Positions 1 through 11,200 of a DNA stretch of 64,000 nucleotides are shown in pieces. Position numbers and translations under genes: made by a program. The stretch spans positions 20,692,745 through 20,756,744 of the forward strand of contig CM034598.1 in the NCBI GenBank assembly GCA_020091685.1, written 5' to 3'. Position 1 is the first letter of the stretch. The number at the start of each line of letters is the position of its first letter. Below the pieces are notes generated by a model that had not been told where the DNA came from, searched no databases, and saw only the letters and a program-made list of their open reading frames with translations. The stretch is from Lutjanus erythropterus (lineage: Eukaryota > Chordata > Actinopteri > Lutjaniformes > Lutjanidae).

Positions 1-1443
1 ATATACGTTTGTATTTATTATGTTGTTTATAGGTAACTTTTGGGGTTGAGGTATGCACCACTTGGAGGGTGGGTAGCGTTTTATTTACAATTGTTTAATG
101 ATTACTGTGTGATTGCAAATTGGTGTCTTGTCATTTTGTGGAGACAAGTTTGAGAAGAGAAAAAAATCCTTCTTAGTCAACTTTGTTCCATTCACTGCAG
201 TCGAGTTCACAGTACTTTAACTACTCCTCTGTAACTACAGTTACACCAGAAATACTACCAATCAAAAATCACCAAAAGACTTTTGAATTAGAGTTTCCCC
301 TTGAAAAGTGTATCTATGTATTTTAAACCAAAAAGTTTAAACAGGATACAAGGGATAAAAACGCCATCTGGCTTAAATCTGGATACTCATGTCTCTCTCT
401 CAGGGTTTGAAAGTCAGCCTGAAACAGGACATCCAGCCAGCTGTTACTCTGACAACTGGAGAGTGGTTGTTTAGTGCCAGTGAAACTGGGTGTGAAGTTG
501 GCAGTGACAGGCTAAAACTAACTCCAGTGCCACCGCCATCACCCAGACCATCAGCAGTCTATCTGAGGGGTTAAAGTCGAACGAACACTGTGTCCAATAC
601 TGTTTTTATCCACTTGAACTTTTCATATCTGACCCTCAGTGCAGAGCAGAAATTACTCAGCCCACTCTGACAGCAGAAACACGCCAATATGGAGACCAGC
701 AATCATCTGTATTCTTCTCCTTTGACAGTGGACAGAAACAAGATGGTGCTGACCATGGTGCTGAAATGTAACACCTGGATTACAGCTGGAGGACTCGTGA
801 ATAAATAGTGGACACAGACCTCTGGGTCTGAAAAGTGAAGCCAATGCAGAAGTACCTTAAACTAAAAGTTTGTTCTAATCCACCAGTTACAAAAAGAAGT
901 CTGCATGATCATTATCACTTTGTAAGTTATGGTCCCATTTAGAGGAAAATAAATGATAAAGCAGGGTATGCTTTATCATGTGGCTACCTTGTAAGTTACC
1001 ACAATGTGTCCTTGGGATCTTAAACAGGATAAAGGGGGTAGCAATGCATATCCTCCCCAACTGCACCCACTTCTCCAAATATGGTCACTTTGGTCCAAGT
1101 TGGAATATCTGAACAACTACTGAACCAATTGCCATTGTCATCAATTGCCAGACAAGAAATATGGGGAGAAGAAAGGTGTGGAATGCAGCAGCTTGAATCT
1201 ACCCATGGTTGTTGTACTAACATGATATGAATCTTAAGTCCTATTCGCAGAGGAATCGTATCACCAGGGGACCTGTGATTTAGAAATTATCCCCCGCACA
1301 TCTGTGTTTCGTATGATGTATATACATAGGATAAGAGAAGTCTGTATTTTACTTGAATTTACTGACATTATCCCTCAGATATGATGTCAAGGCTGTGCGT
1401 AACATTAACGTTTCGGAAGTGGAGCATCTGTCCTGCAGCGACA
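1..1443. other. Intronic DNA, no gene recognised
   Basis: This stretch is presumed to lie in the large second intron of the minus-strand testican gene. A repeat-like segment around 640-830 carries a doubled ATGGTGCTG motif that recurs at about 10.6 and 25.7 kb. No exon matching the next testican block (the DDY-x-W and Cys-rich region) was found on the minus strand. Short open frames here show no family resemblance. Confidence 0.4.
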
Positions 1444-2062
1444 TTAAAGGAATAGTTCACTCAACAATGAAAATTCGGTCATTATCTACTCAACCTCATG
1501 TCAAATGAAGGTCGGGTTCAGCTTTGTAGTCCACAAAACACAGGAAAACAGCACTGCAGAATCTCCCAAACAATTGAAGTGAATGGTGACCAGTTTTCAA
1601 GTGTAAAAAAACAACGGAATCAAAACATAAAACACCTCCATTCTGCTTGTCTGGTGTAATCCAAGTCTCCTAAAGCCAAAACAAGCCAAGTTGACTAAAA
1701 ACTGTCATTTACACCGTGTTTTTAGCCTGAATCTTCACTGTAGATCTTTAGCTTGAAGCCATGTTCATACACACTGTCTGAACTGGGTGTGTGTCTTGTG
1801 AAGGTGTGCAAACGGCATGTCTGGACTTTAGGAGACTTGGATTATGCCAGACAAGCAGTATGGAGGCATTTTCTGTTTTCTCCAGTTGTTTTTTTACATT
1901 CGAAACCTGGTCACCATTCATTTACATTGTTTAGGAGATTCTGCAACACTGTGAAATTCCAGCAGTGTTTTGCAAACTAAGAAAATAAACCAGTCACTCA
2001 ATCGGTATGAGGGTGAGTAGATAATGACTGAAATTTCATTTTTGGGTGAAGTATCCCTTTAA
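1444..2062. mobile_element. TTAA-flanked foldback (non-autonomous DNA transposon), copy 1
   Basis: A TTAA stands at each end (1444-1447 and 2059-2062). Inside lie matching inverted ends: AGGAATAGTTCAC on the left against AGGGATACTTCAC read from the right. Pairing extends inward imperfectly for about 250 bp per arm; the 'gtctcctaaag' segment of the left arm pairs with 'ctttaggagac' of the right arm. The element is therefore a long imperfect hairpin of about 619 bp. TTAA target sites are typical of piggyBac and Kolobok-type elements. The 'AAAGGGATAGTTCACCC' type of end is very common in fish genomes. No transposase is present. Confidence 0.8.
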
Positions 2063-5000
2063 TAATATAGTTTAGAGTCGTTTTGTCAACTTTGTCTGTT
2101 ACAAACATACACAGTTACAGCTCACCTTCTCTGTCATCAACACTCATTTTAAACATTAATAAAGCTTCACTGCACAACTGTTGACTGTGCTGAGCTGTTC
2201 ACCATGTCATGAGCCACAATCAAATTTCACACATGGTAAGACAACAGAAAACAGTTAAAGATTAAAAAAACAACCACAAATTATTGGCATGCTAGTTTGC
2301 CGGGGACTAATATTATCACAGGACCTTTGTGTTTAGTTAAATATGGTAGGTAATTTGTGGCTGAATTTTTTACTTCACAAATCACAGACATGTTAGATTC
2401 ATGGAAGGGTTAAGACCACCTCTGCAATTATTACAAATTACTAGAGGCCCCTGGGTAATACCAGTCCTGTGTAAGTAGGTCTTCAGACCACTAGACAGTG
2501 AGAAAGCCTAATATAAACAGCTCTTCACAGAAGAAGCAGCAGTCTCTCTGTAAAGTAGCTTCAGTTTCACTTATTTCTAGTAAGTTTTAGGAGAAACAAA
2601 CACTTTCTAACTACATTGCCCAGAGGACTATTGGTTTAACTGTCCACACACACAGAGCCTACAGAGTATCCATGACTTAACATGCAATATTCACTAAACT
2701 GCTTGAGGCTCAACTACTCGTTGCCATTACCTACAATTCCCAAGAGCTAGTCTGTCATAAACAAGAGTGCAGCAGGGAGTTACTTAGCTGCAGAGAACTA
2801 CAAAATGATGCAGTAAGGAATATGGAAAGGCACTAAAAGCTACAAGGAACAGATCTGCCACATCTTTGTGTCAATCTCTCCCTCCCTCCTCCCCTCCTCT
2901 CTCCCCGTCTCTCTCCCAGGAGCATCACATGAGCTGCAGTAGCAGAAACCTCCTGAATTATTGAAGCAGGCAAGACATCTCTCAAACCCGCACACACGCG
3001 CTCATACACACAAACAGTAACTGTATCCCTGCCCTCAGGGGGAAAATGAGATAATGACCAATTCAATCTGACATGGTTTTAGAGACCATAAACATCAGAG
3101 TGAGAGAAAGAGAGGGAGGGAGAGGAGAGATGCTGACACTGATCGAAAGGAGGACTGGGGAGGTGTGAAAAAGAGAAACAGACTGCCCATGATTTATTTC
3201 ACACTGTGACAGTCAGGGTTGGGAGGGCTACTTTCAGATGTGATGTGAGCAAGGCTGCCTGCTTGTAAATAAAATCTTCTGCATTACATAATTGATTAGA
3301 CTTCCCCCCGAAACACAATACATAGCCAGATTTATTCAAAAGAGCGATGCGTAATTTGAATGCTGTTTGTAAGATCATCTGCATCAGCTACCGCGATGGG
3401 CGAAGCAATGATTGCGTCCATCATCTCAGTAACAACGGCTGTGATTACAGGGAACAAGCGGCGGCAGACACATACTATCAATCAAAGCATGAAGCTGCTT
3501 TCTAAATCATAAGATAGCCTATAACCTCATTACATGATAGTGAAAAGAGGAAAATGCTGGCTCAGTGTGCGACAGCAACATATTGCAAAATATAAAAGAC
3601 GATTATTATGGCTGGAAAACAAAATGAACAATGATAATTGATGTCTGTCTCATGTTCAAGCGGTTATAGATAATGGATGGATGAATAATTGTCTCATGTT
3701 CACATTCCCACTGATCAGTCTGTATTTATTATGATGCACAGTATGTGAAAAGTTAAGTTAAAGTTAAAAGTTAAGGTAAGGATCTGACTTTTATTTAAGG
3801 CCAGAGGTCTGGAACAAAATAACAGTTAGATTATTTAAGTGTTGTTCACCATTTCTATGTCCAGTATTTCTGGACGGACCTGATAAATGGCTCGGTGACG
3901 CAAGACAGCCATAGTCCCCCCAACACTATATAAGCCCCACAAGCTGATACACGAGTGTCTCCAACCCCCAGCCTCTGTAACGTTTACATTAGATGTAGAA
4001 ATTATAGCAAATTTTCCACAGCAACATTAATGTTTGAACTCGGCAGCAACAGTACACAACACTCTGTTCAGCAGCTAATATCGCTATGACAATATTGTCA
4101 ATGACGGGGAAATACGGCAAGCCATTAAAACCAAATTCATCTGGGGGCAGGATCTCTGTGATTGATCTCCAGCTACTGTTAGTGTAGCAGTATAGCTGGA
4201 GATCACTCACAGCATGCACTGCACTGTATATCCACCAGCAATGTATTGATCAATAAAAAATGTATTTCAAAATAGGAAACATCACACTTCATAATGCCTT
4301 GTATTCATAACATGAGGTTCCAGATGCAGATCTTGGTCTGAACTTTGAGAAGTCCTGTAATACATCGGGTTTAAATGAACTGGATTGACTAAAATACAAT
4401 TTAAACAACTGTTATTTATTAAACTTTAAAGATGGCACCCATTCAGTCCAAAGAGAACTGCTCACCTGGCACATACAAGAAATTTGTCTAGCCTCTAGTT
4501 CCCACACATCTTGATGACATTGTAGGTTTTTAAATCACTTTTCTCAGCTCAAGGAAAGTTTTACAAATATAAAACCACTACACATCAAATATTCATACTC
4601 ATAATTGACCTTGTTTGCAGTTTGAGGTGTCTGTTAACAGTTTTACAGATGCCTCTTTTATAATGGTAATGGCTTTTATAATATAATGGTGGCTTATGGG
4701 AAAAATGCTTTTTTGGCTGCAGAGGAATTTTTTGTTGCAATACCACAAGTAGCCGCTGGGAAAAACTTGAGGCCAGCTTGGCAGTAATGCCCTGTCTAGG
4801 TGCCATTATATGTCTATGAATTAAGGTGGTTAACATAGTAAACATTATACCTGCTAAACACATTAACTTTTTCACTGTAAAGATGCTGATGTAAGCATTT
4901 AGCTGAAAGACCCAAAAAAGATAATCAAAGAAAGAGACACCAAACAAAAGATTATCTTGCTTACCCCACTCCTAATTGCTTGTAAGTCCAAGCACTACTA

Positions 5001-5648
5001 GACAACTCATCCTTTTTTGCTGTCAAAAATCATGAATCATCTACATCTGAAAATACCCCCTTTAAGCTCTGATTTTTTTTCAAACAAGAAAATGTGATCA
5101 CAGAGTTTATCTTTATTGCTGTGTAAAAATATGTACTTTGATTCCAGATGTCTACTGGGTTTTATTCCAGGGTCATCTTCTAAAATAAAAAAGGTTTGAA
5201 GCAAGAGAAGCAATGAATTAAAGAGCAGACAGCTGGTGTGATCTCAAGACCTAACACTCCCAACACAACAATAACACCGCCGTGCCAACCGGGACTTTCT
5301 ATTTGGCAGAGTAACAAGCAGGCAAATAAGGCTGCTATGGCTCATCTCCACTTGTAGATTCAACTTATAAAACAGATTACAAAAAGACAAATCAAATGCT
5401 AGCATGTGGAGAGATGTAGAGGGAGCCAAACCCCGAGGAAGAAACATCTGATCATACACCATCGCGCAGTGGGGGTGACGGCTTTACTAATGGCAGTGGC
5501 AGCAGAAACACTCATACAAACACATACGAAACCGACATACATACGTCTGCATCTTCACTCTGATATGCAGACACGATGATCAAAACAAGCTACACATGTT
5601 TTATGGATGAAACTATACACAATTTTGTTCATAGGCAGGCTTTGACAT
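2063..5648. other. Intronic DNA without recognised gene
   Basis: No exon or RNA gene is seen. A short tract at 3655-3700 (GCGGTTATAGATAATGGATGG) resembles the 3' tail of fish LINE/SINE copies. One hairpin lies at 4159-4210 and is listed separately. The minus-strand frame at 4585-4947 has no recognisable domain and falls in AT-rich sequence. Confidence 0.4.
4159..4210. repeat. Short perfect-like hairpin
   Basis: GTGATTGATCTCCAGCTACTG at 4159-4179 pairs with the segment 4188-4210, whose reverse complement reads GTGAGTGATCTCCAGCTATACTG. The loop is about 8 bases and the stem about 20 bp with a small bulge. It may be the centre of a decayed palindromic element, or chance DNA with no RNA role. 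Confidence 0.6.
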
Positions 5649-5652
5649 ACGC

Positions 5653-5659
5653 ATGCACG

Positions 5660-5704
<45 letters not shown>
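5653..5704. repeat. (GC)n(AC)n microsatellite
   Basis: Alternating CG steps (GCACGCGCGCGCG) run directly into an (AC)n tract. About 50 bp of uninterrupted purine-pyrimidine alternation is a classic Z-DNA-prone arrangement. Confidence 0.95.
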
Positions 5705-5706
<2 letters not shown>

Positions 5707-5979
5707 AATATCCTCCCCTTCCATCAAAACCAGCTGTGAAAATCCTACAATATTATGGACATGTGTTGACAGAAAGCTGGCTGCCTGTCATTAGTGTAAT
5801 GCTGATTTTCTAACAATGGCAGCAGACATCCATGAAAATGAAATATGGTGGAAATATAGCATAGACAGCTTGAAGCCATATGGATCACTGCTGAGTGCAG
5901 GGTAATGACGTGTGATAACACTGGAAATAAAATGAATGAATCTCTGAAATGATTAGCCAAACAATCAATCAGAATCCAT

Positions 5980-6090
5980 AGAACAGTGTTTCCCAGTCCT
6001 GGTCCTCAAATGATCAGGTTGTTATCAGGCTTCTGCAGAGGCTTGATGACGAGCTGATCATGTGAATCAGGTGTTCAAAGTTTCACTGCA
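5980..6090. repeat. Interspersed repeat fragment ('tttcccagtcctggtcctc' type)
   Basis: The text GTGTTTCCCAGTCCTGGTCC, followed by a spacer and AATCAGGTGTTC, matches from memory a widespread fish repeat end found near many DNA-transposon relics. No ORF or terminal duplication is visible. Confidence 0.4.
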
Positions 6091-6337
6091 TGTGCCACTT
6101 TTTTCAGTTTCAGATCACTGTAAACTTAACTGAACTGAAGTTCTGTGGTATGAGACAGAGAGCCAGTGTGAAGAAAACTAATCAAAAAGAAAAAAAACTA
6201 ATCATTAGTTGCAGCCACATTATAGTTATGTTAAACATACACTGTGTCGATATTAGATTTTTTAGCAGAATATCCCAACAGATGAACAAAGAATATTGTC
6301 AGTAGGGGTGAGATATGGATAAAATCTTCTGTCTTGT

Positions 6338-7205
6338 CATAGTTTAGCATGTTAGCATGTGAAATGCTAATACTAATCAGCACTAAACCCAGCTGAGGCT
6401 GGTGGGAATGTCATTACTGTTGTAGGTATTTGATCATAAATCAAAGTAAATCATATTGGCCTGATGAGGGCGCTCAATGAAAACTGTGACCCCTCAACTT
6501 TGCTAACATACAGCGATTGAGCTGACTCAAATGGAGAGAGGATGAAAAATTTGTCCCACTCCTGCTTTTGTTTATTTTCTCTGCTGATGAGTAAGTTATT
6601 TATTCATAACGTGCACAATCTTCTGATGTCAGACTTGTTTCTATATAGCTGGGAGACAAGTTACATACTTGTAAGTCCCACCAGTTCCCCGTACCGATCA
6701 ATCAATCAGTCCTTTTTGAGGATAACCCTGTAAAAAGGGGTGGTGTCTATCATATAAGATGTGCTGCTATTCAAACCAGTAAATTTGTCTCACCAGGTTG
6801 ACTGCTGACTGGAGGGAAAACAGAAAACTCCAGAATAAGTGTTTTTTCTAACAATCGACATGTCAATTAACCTGTTCGTTGACACATGGTGCAGGTTTGG
6901 ACATCTTCATTGGGAAAATGTAAAACAACCCGATGTTCACTCAATTCCTCGATCAAATTGCTTCTAGACTTGAATATTTGTGTAAAATTTCATAGTGATC
7001 CATCCGAGAGTTTTAAAGAAATTTGACTAAAAACGCCAAAATGTCAACCTCATGGTGGTGCTAAAGGAAAAGTCACTGGGATTTATCCTCTGGGAGCCAT
7101 AAATGTCTAAACAAAACTTCATGACAATCCATCCAATAGTTAAGGAGGTGATCCAACAAACCAATTGACTAACAGATTGACATTGCCATTCCTACAGTAG
7201 ATTGT
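6338..7205. repeat. Unclassified teleost interspersed repeat, two fragments
   Basis: Segments at about 6338-6530 (AATACTAATCAGCACTAAAC, GGGAATGTCATTACTG) and about 6965-7205 (AATTTCATAGTGATCCATCC, CAACCTCATGGTGGTGCTA, GACATTGCCATTCC) match a very common fish repeat. Internal units such as 'CATGGTGGCGCTAGAGGAAAAGTCA' normally recur within it. The intervening 430 bp do not match and may be an insertion or a diverged part. No coding capacity was seen. Confidence 0.55.
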
Positions 7206-7608
7206 GTCTCTAATGCCAATACTGCTATAAAGCAGTCCTGCCCATTGATGTGAAATATTGCCTGCAATTATGCAACATATCCAGAGACATTAAAGAGATA
7301 GCTACCTGAGGATAAACACAGACAAAGGTAATAATGCTGGAAGATAAACATAAATATTAGTAGGCGATCCAATACTCTCACAGAATAAGAATAAAGACAG
7401 GATTTTGTCTTTCAGTGAATGTGTATATAAATATATAACTGGTAGACAACATTAGTTTTTTTTTCCAGTGGTCTGAGGGTGGTTTCTCTGTCTTCGTAAA
7501 TCTTTAAACAACAGCAGCAAATCAGACAACATCTCTTCAAAAGAATCAACAGCTTAGCAGGAGAGCTTCATATCAGCGCCAGATAGACTGACAGAAAGAC
7601 AATCCCCA

Positions 7609-7610
<2 letters not shown>

Positions 7611-7649
<39 letters not shown>
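7611..7649. repeat. (GA)n microsatellite
   Basis: An uninterrupted AG/GA run of about 38 bp. It is the first member of a cluster of dinucleotide tracts (7611-8300) that includes (CA)n at 7692-7719 and a longer (CA)n at 7957-8004. Confidence 0.95.
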
Positions 7650-7652
<3 letters not shown>

Positions 7653-7950
7653 TTTGGAGGGGCTGCCATGACAAAGCTGACTGAAACATGGACACACACA
7701 AACACACACACACACACACGTGTATTGATGATGGATTCCACATTTCTCCCATCCTTCCATCCTGCGTCTGTCCATCTGTTCTGCCCACAGTGATGATGGG
7801 CTTCACATTAAAGCTCCTCCTCTTCCTCTTTTCTCCCACCATCTCTCTTTTTTCCCCCCCGTTTCCTTCTTTCTTATCACGAGCCAACATTACACTGGCA
7901 ATCCCATAGCTTTCCCGCTTTGTCTGGCTCTCTCTCTGTTCTACCCTCCA

Positions 7951-7956
<6 letters not shown>

Positions 7957-8004
<48 letters not shown>
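7957..8004. repeat. (AC)n microsatellite
   Basis: About 24 uninterrupted AC units preceded by ATATAT. The opposite strand creates a spurious CVCV open frame. Diffuse TG-rich sequence continues at 8078-8280. Confidence 0.95.
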
Positions 8005-8006
<2 letters not shown>

Positions 8007-8299
8007 AAAACCTATTTATCCTGGTCATAAGGGACAGCGACCTTTGACTATCCAGTGACCGAATTGTCCTCCGGTGTATTTGTGTGTGTGTGTGCTTACA
8101 TATGTGTGTTTGTGTGTGTGTCTTCCCGTTCTTTCACACTCTTATTGATTACATCAAGGCTCCAATCAGGGTTACCAGGCCCTGTAAATTTACTGATCGA
8201 TCCCTCCGAGAGCCTCAGGGTGGATGGGAAGCCGAATGTGTGTGTTTTTGCATGTGTTTGTGTAGACATTCACACACATGCAGAGACAGCACAACGAGA

Positions 8300-11200
8300 G
8301 ATACGTGAAAATTTTCCACCAGTAAGTTTAAAGAGGCACCACATGACACAGAAAATATGCGCTTGCAGCTGGAGCTATGCATTCCCTCTCCACACATACA
8401 GAACCACAATCCTTCAGAGCAGAGATCAGAATCAGCGTTTTCTCATTTGAAATCAATAGCTCAGAGTAAGAAATATGCACACAGAAAAGGAGAGCACGGA
8501 AAAAGAAACAGGATGAAAGAGAAGAGCAGAAAGCGTGAGAGAGAGGGGAGGTTTATTTTGAAGGGCACTGTTTCATCAGGAATTAGTCGAGTATAAAACG
8601 AGAGGAGGGAAGAGCCAGGAGAGAGTGGAGGTGATAAACAGCATGACGAGAAGCTACAGAGGCAGCTTAAGAGGAGAAAGAGAAATGGAGGATGGAGCAT
8701 GGGGAGAGATAAGAAAAGAATGACAGCTGTTCAACCAAGTCTTCACTTAATTGACAGAAATACTGTAAGTCCGCTGGCGAGTATTCGCTCAGAAAGTTTG
8801 TATGTATGTGTGAGAGGAGGTGAAGGTGACTCCATGGTTTGTCTTCTTGTCTGAGCTGCTTCACTCAAACCGCACCCTGCCCCCTCCACCTCAGCTGTAC
8901 GACCAGCCAATCAGGACACACACATACACGCCGGGGAGCAAACATAGATATTACTGAAGCCGGGCAGTTCATTTGGATGCAGTGGGGGGCTCCCAGGTGT
9001 GAATGTGTTCATGGCGAGGCAGAGTGAGGCTGAAAAAGAACGTGAAAGCTCAGCAAAACCCGCTCCTCCATAAATGCAAGAGGGGAAAACATGTAATACA
9101 AGTCACCACACCAACAAGCCCTGAAATGAAAATAATAGTGTCGCTGCAGCTGCTTCCATTGCTGAAAAAATAGTAACTCAAAGAAATTCCTGTACACACA
9201 CATACAAACACACGCACACACTATTAGTGGACTTTTACTAGGATTACTAGGACTGTGATGTATGGATTTTTTCTTACTGCAGTGACAAAGCGGCATATTC
9301 CTGCGGGATGGTGGTTTACCACGTCTGCCCAAATAATTATGTTTTATTGGACTTAAACGAAGAACACTGTCACAAGCTTTAAGGAATAGGGCAGTGTGTC
9401 AGTGTGTACCACATGCAAGTGAAAGAGATCAAGTATAAGACTGCTGCTCAGAGTAGAGTAGAAACTTAATCTTAGCAGTAAATTGTCAGTCTGGCAGTAA
9501 ATGTACAGTTTATGTTACAGTGTATGAGTTAATAAATGCTGCAGCTTCTCAAGACCAAGAAAATTTCCGTCTGTTATTTCTTAACTGCTGGAAAAGGGAC
9601 ATTGTCTTAACACAACCACACAAACACATTTGCCAAGATTTTCAACCTGCTACAAAGTCCACCAGCTAATAAACAGACTGTCGGGAGATGGTGTGCATTT
9701 ACACAAATAGGCCTACACAAGGAAGAATATGCAGCACACATTCGATGTCCCTCACAAATAGGATTTAGTGTCTTTCTGTAAATCTGACAGCATGCAAACA
9801 GGGTGGAAAAAGGAATTTCAGCAGGAAAAGAGAGGAAAGCAAGGGAAAGCAGGGCAGGGACAAGAAAACCCTCTTTTAGGAGAAACAAACAACGCGCTCA
9901 GGAGAGTGAAAACAACTTTTACCCCTCTCGAGGATAAAAGTTGAGGCTGTCTGAATAGCAATGACAGCTTTTCTGTCACTGTTTGCACGGAGAGATTCTG
10001 ACAACAGACACAAGAGAGGGGAGGAGACAAAACAAAATGACAGGAGACAAAATGAGACAAGATTACACAAGATGACAAGACCTCAGACAACACTGGGGCT
10101 GGATACTGTTTGAAATTTTTAGATACAAGTATTGGTATGATACGTTTCAGTGTGTTCTCACTCTAAATGTGTTAAATGTGGCAGTTAGGTCAGTGCCGCT
10201 GTATGTATATGACACTGACGGTACCCCTTTAGCATCACCTGCACATTTATCATTACTAACTCGACTGTGGACAGTAGGCAGTTTGAGGAGGATGCCATTC
10301 TGATCTGTAGTGGAGTGAATGGGGGAGCAGAGGGTACGGTTGTCCCCTGCCCATGGATCTCTCTCTAGTTACAAAGAAGCCACCTGGGGCTCAATCTGCC
10401 TGACTGAACATGCATTTATTAGTGTTTCTTAATAAAGTCTCAAAAAAGAAACCCCTGATAAAAAAAAACAAAAAAACAGTCACATTCACATTTGCCTTCT
10501 CTCATTAGTTGCCAGTTCAGTCTGTCTTTTGTTTTTTTATCCTTTATCTGAATGAACAAATTATTGATTGACATAGTTTGAAAAACAGCAGGTTGCTGTA
10601 TGATGACAAATCCATGGTGCTGTCCATGGTGCTGAAATAGCACACCTCATTTTAATTCACGTCTTGCATCTCCATAAAGTCTATGGGTTGCATGAGGGCC
10701 CACTACAGGTGCTCATTAAAGACCGGGTAGAATTTCAGTCATTTGACTGACCAAGCTGCTGCCACTGACCAAGCTGCTGTGTTCAGTACTGATAACCTAT
10801 TTTTGGATACCTTTCTAAAAAAGCCTTTTATCAAAAATAAAACTGAAGTAAACAGTCCATGAATCTGACACTGAACTTTCAGTGCTTTTCATACAACATG
10901 CACATTTTGGTCACGATATGAAGGACAGGGGTTCAATACCCTGAGACAAGACAAGATGAGATGAGTCAAGCTTGTGTGTGGATCAGTGTCCACAGACCCA
11001 CACTGAAATCTCCAGTAGTTCTGATGATCAGCACTCTAAACACATTCTCAACATGGATCAAACTCATGCTGATGTTATACACTGACTCTTCTTACTGTGC
11101 CTTTACCTCAATACAAACTGCCCAATAATTTCCTCCTTACACAACATAAATCCACCAATAATAGACCTGCTTAGGCCATAATAGCAGAACTGGCTTGAAC

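Noticed and set aside
7573-8004. 143-codon minus frame with Cys-Val repeats
   Set aside because: Produced by (CA)n and (GA)n microsatellites.
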